Part shown: in pieces, positions 40,972 to 42,726 of the stretch | Numbering within the stretch: position 1 is the stretch's first letter | How the letters are laid out: every line of letters starts with the position of its first letter | NCBI GenBank assembly: GCA_032718475.1 | Contig: JAUCBJ010000435.1 | Span: 1-42,726 of the forward strand | Direction of reading: 5' to 3' | Source of the DNA: Nemertoderma westbladi | Taxonomy: Eukaryota; Xenacoelomorpha; Nemertodermatida; Nemertodermatidae | Length of the DNA stretch: 42,726 nucleotides | Made by a program: the position numbers and the translations under genes | The notes under the pieces: generated by a model | Told to the model about the DNA's origin: nothing | Database searches by the model: none | Seen by the model: the letters and a program-made list of their open reading frames with translations, nothing else

Positions 40972-42547
40972 CTTGGTTGTGCATGGTTCTACAATAATTT
41001 TACCTTCTAGGTGTGGTTGTGCATGGTTCTATAATAACTCTCCCTTCTAGGTGTGGTTGTGCATGGTTCTATAATAACTCTCCCTTCTAGGTGTGGTTGT
41101 GCATGGTTCTATAATAACTCTCCCTTCTAGGTGTGGTTGTGCATGGTTCTATAATAACTCTCCCTTCTAGGTGTGGTTGTGCATGGTTCTATAATAACTC
41201 TCCCTTCTAGGTGTGGTTGTGCATGGTTCTATAATAACTCTCCCTTCTAGGTGTGGTTGTGCATGGTTCTATAATAACTCTCCCTTCTAGGTGTGGTTGT
41301 GCATGGTTCTATAATAACTCTCCCTTCTAGGTGTGGTTGTGCATGGTTCTATAATAACTCTCCCTTCTAGGTGTGGTTGTGCATGGTTCTATAATAACTT
41401 CCCTTCTAGGTGTGGTTGTGCATGGTTCTATAATAACTTCCCCTTCTAGGTGTGGTTGTGCATGGTTCTATAATAACTCTCCCTTCTAGGTGTGGTTGTG
41501 CATGGTTCTATAATAACTTCCCTTCTAGGTGTGGTTGTGCATGGTTCTATAATAACTCTCCCTTCTAGGTGTGGTTGTGCATGGTTCTATAATAACTCTC
41601 CCTTCTAGGTGTGGTTGTGCATGGTTCTATAATAACTCTCCCTTCTAGGTGTGGTTGTGCATGGTTCTATAATAACTCTCCCTTCTAGGTGTGGTTGTGC
41701 ATGGTTCTATAATAACTCTCCCTTCTAGGTGTGGTTGTGCATGGTTCTATAATAACTCTCCCTTCTAGGTGTGGTTGTGCATGGTTCTATAATAACTCTC
41801 CCTTCTAGGTGTGGTTGTGCATGGTTCTATAATAACTCTCCCTTCTAGGTGTGGTTGTGCATGGTTCTATAATAACTCTCCCTTCTAGGTGTGGTTGTGC
41901 ATGGTTCTATAATAACTCTCCCTTCTAGGTGTGGTTGTGCATGGTTCTATAATAACTTCCCTTCTAGGTGTGGTTGTGCATGGTTCTATAATAACTCTCC
42001 CTTCTAGGTGTGGTTGTGCATGGTTCTATAATAACTCTCCCTTCTAGGTGTGGTTGTGCATGGTTCTATAATAACTCTCCCTTCTAGGTGTGGTTGTGCA
42101 TGGTTCTATAATAACTCTCCCTTCTAGGTGTGGTTGTGCATGGTTCTATAATAACTCTCCCTTCTAGGTGTGGTTGTGCATGGTTCTATAATAACTCTCC
42201 CTTCTAGGTGTGGTTGTGCATGGTTCTATAATAACTCTCCCTTCTAGGTGTGGTTGTGCATGGTTCTATAATAACTCCCCCTTCTAGGTGTGGTTGTGCA
42301 TGGTTCTATAATAACTCCCCCTTCTAGGTGTGGTTGTGCATGGTTCTATAATAACTCTCCCTTCTAGGTGTGGTTGTGCATGGTTCTATAATAACTCTCC
42401 CTTCTAGGTGTGGTTGTGCATGGTTCTATAATAACTTCCCCTTCTAGGTGTGGTTGTGCATGGTTCTATAATAACTCTCCCTTCTAGGTGTGGTTGTGCA
42501 TGGTTCTATAATAACTCTCCCTTCTAGGTGTGGTTGTGCATGGTTCT
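40972..42547 (+). repeat. 40-bp minisatellite, about 39 units, with 3' splice-site-like units
   Basis: Homogeneous units built from GGTGTGGTTGTGCATGGTTC and TATAATAACTCTCCCTTCTA. On the sense strand of the TRPM gene each unit holds a branch-point-like TAATAAC, a CTCTCCCTTC pyrimidine tract and TAG/GT. Rare variants (CTTCCC, CTCCCC) change only the tract. It lies in the intron after exon 13 and fills most of the window's last 1.75 kb. Confidence 0.95.
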
Positions 42548-42726
42548 ACCATTTCTGGTTCCCTCACTCATCACATTCCGCAGTGAACTCGATTCTTTAG
42601 AAAATGAAAAACAGGAACCCAAAGTTAGTATATCTGCGAGCTTTATGGTACATTTATCGTTCGCTTACATCAGGAACGATGTGTGGTGACCCCATGTCCT
42701 TATGATTGTCTATTTATCTGTCTGTC
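42548..42726 (+). other. TRPM intron sequence after the array
   Basis: 179 bp to the window edge. A CCGCAG at about 42578-42583 precedes a frame open for about 23 codons, but it does not fit the incoming phase (see rejected items). Confidence 0.4.

Noticed and set aside
42584-42652. Possible TRPM exon 14 with a short hydrophobic stretch after CCGCAG
   Set aside because: Exon 13 ends in phase 0, and from this acceptor phase 0 starts with TGA; the open frame is the wrong phase and no donor precedes its stop.

Overview
This window is animal (metazoan) genomic DNA. It has small exons with GT/AG introns, many classes of transposable element, many minisatellites, and no bacterial features. A marine-invertebrate-type genome fits: TRPM and Cys-loop receptor exons, BEL/Pao-, CR1- and RTE-like elements, and very frequent short palindromes TACCGGTA and TAGGCCTA. 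I cannot name the species. Exon calls are by eye from splice sites, phase and remembered family patterns; no search was run.

Left part (1-6.2 kb): a long terminal repeat (LTR) copy runs in from the left edge to 2706. Next come short repeats, a palindrome-bearing 22/30-bp array, a 39-bp array, a degenerate coiled-coil coding remnant and two tRNA-derived SINE pieces. The last two exons of a Cys-loop (nicotinic-like) receptor lie on the minus strand at 6198-6106 and 5617-5429. A 33-bp minisatellite lies directly upstream of the first of these exons.

Middle part (6.5-22.6 kb): a minus-strand BEL/Pao-like LTR retroelement. Its 5' LTR ends at 22589, and its truncated 3' LTR ends at 7652 next to a purine tract. 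It has a Gag-like N-terminal ORF, a second ORF with a DUF1759-like region, zinc knuckles and an aspartic protease, and then a jump over the whole reverse transcriptase/RNase H region to the sequence normally found before integrase. A third ORF of unknown function follows. Two later insertions sit inside it: a 921-bp terminal-inverted-repeat element that splits the Gag frame, and a 5'-truncated CR1-like LINE with an open reverse transcriptase ORF. The second ORF carries eight near-consensus 5' splice donors on its sense strand.

Right part (22.6-42.7 kb): a 3-kb array of 43/44-bp units abuts the LTR end, followed by about 1.3 kb of AT-rich sequence and a 25-bp array. Then come 13 plus-strand exons (28570-40712) of a TRPM ion channel. 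All phases agree, giving 744 codons of the cytoplasmic N-terminus; the transmembrane part lies beyond the window. The introns hold RTE-like LINE ends, an 800-bp GGCTC array, a fold-back element, long poly-G runs and, after exon 13, about 39 copies of a 40-bp unit that looks like a repeated 3' splice site.

The two host genes are transcribed away from each other, with the retroelement and satellite arrays between them. No upstream exons of the receptor were found in this interval, so the receptor may continue elsewhere, be broken, or have exons I could not recognise.
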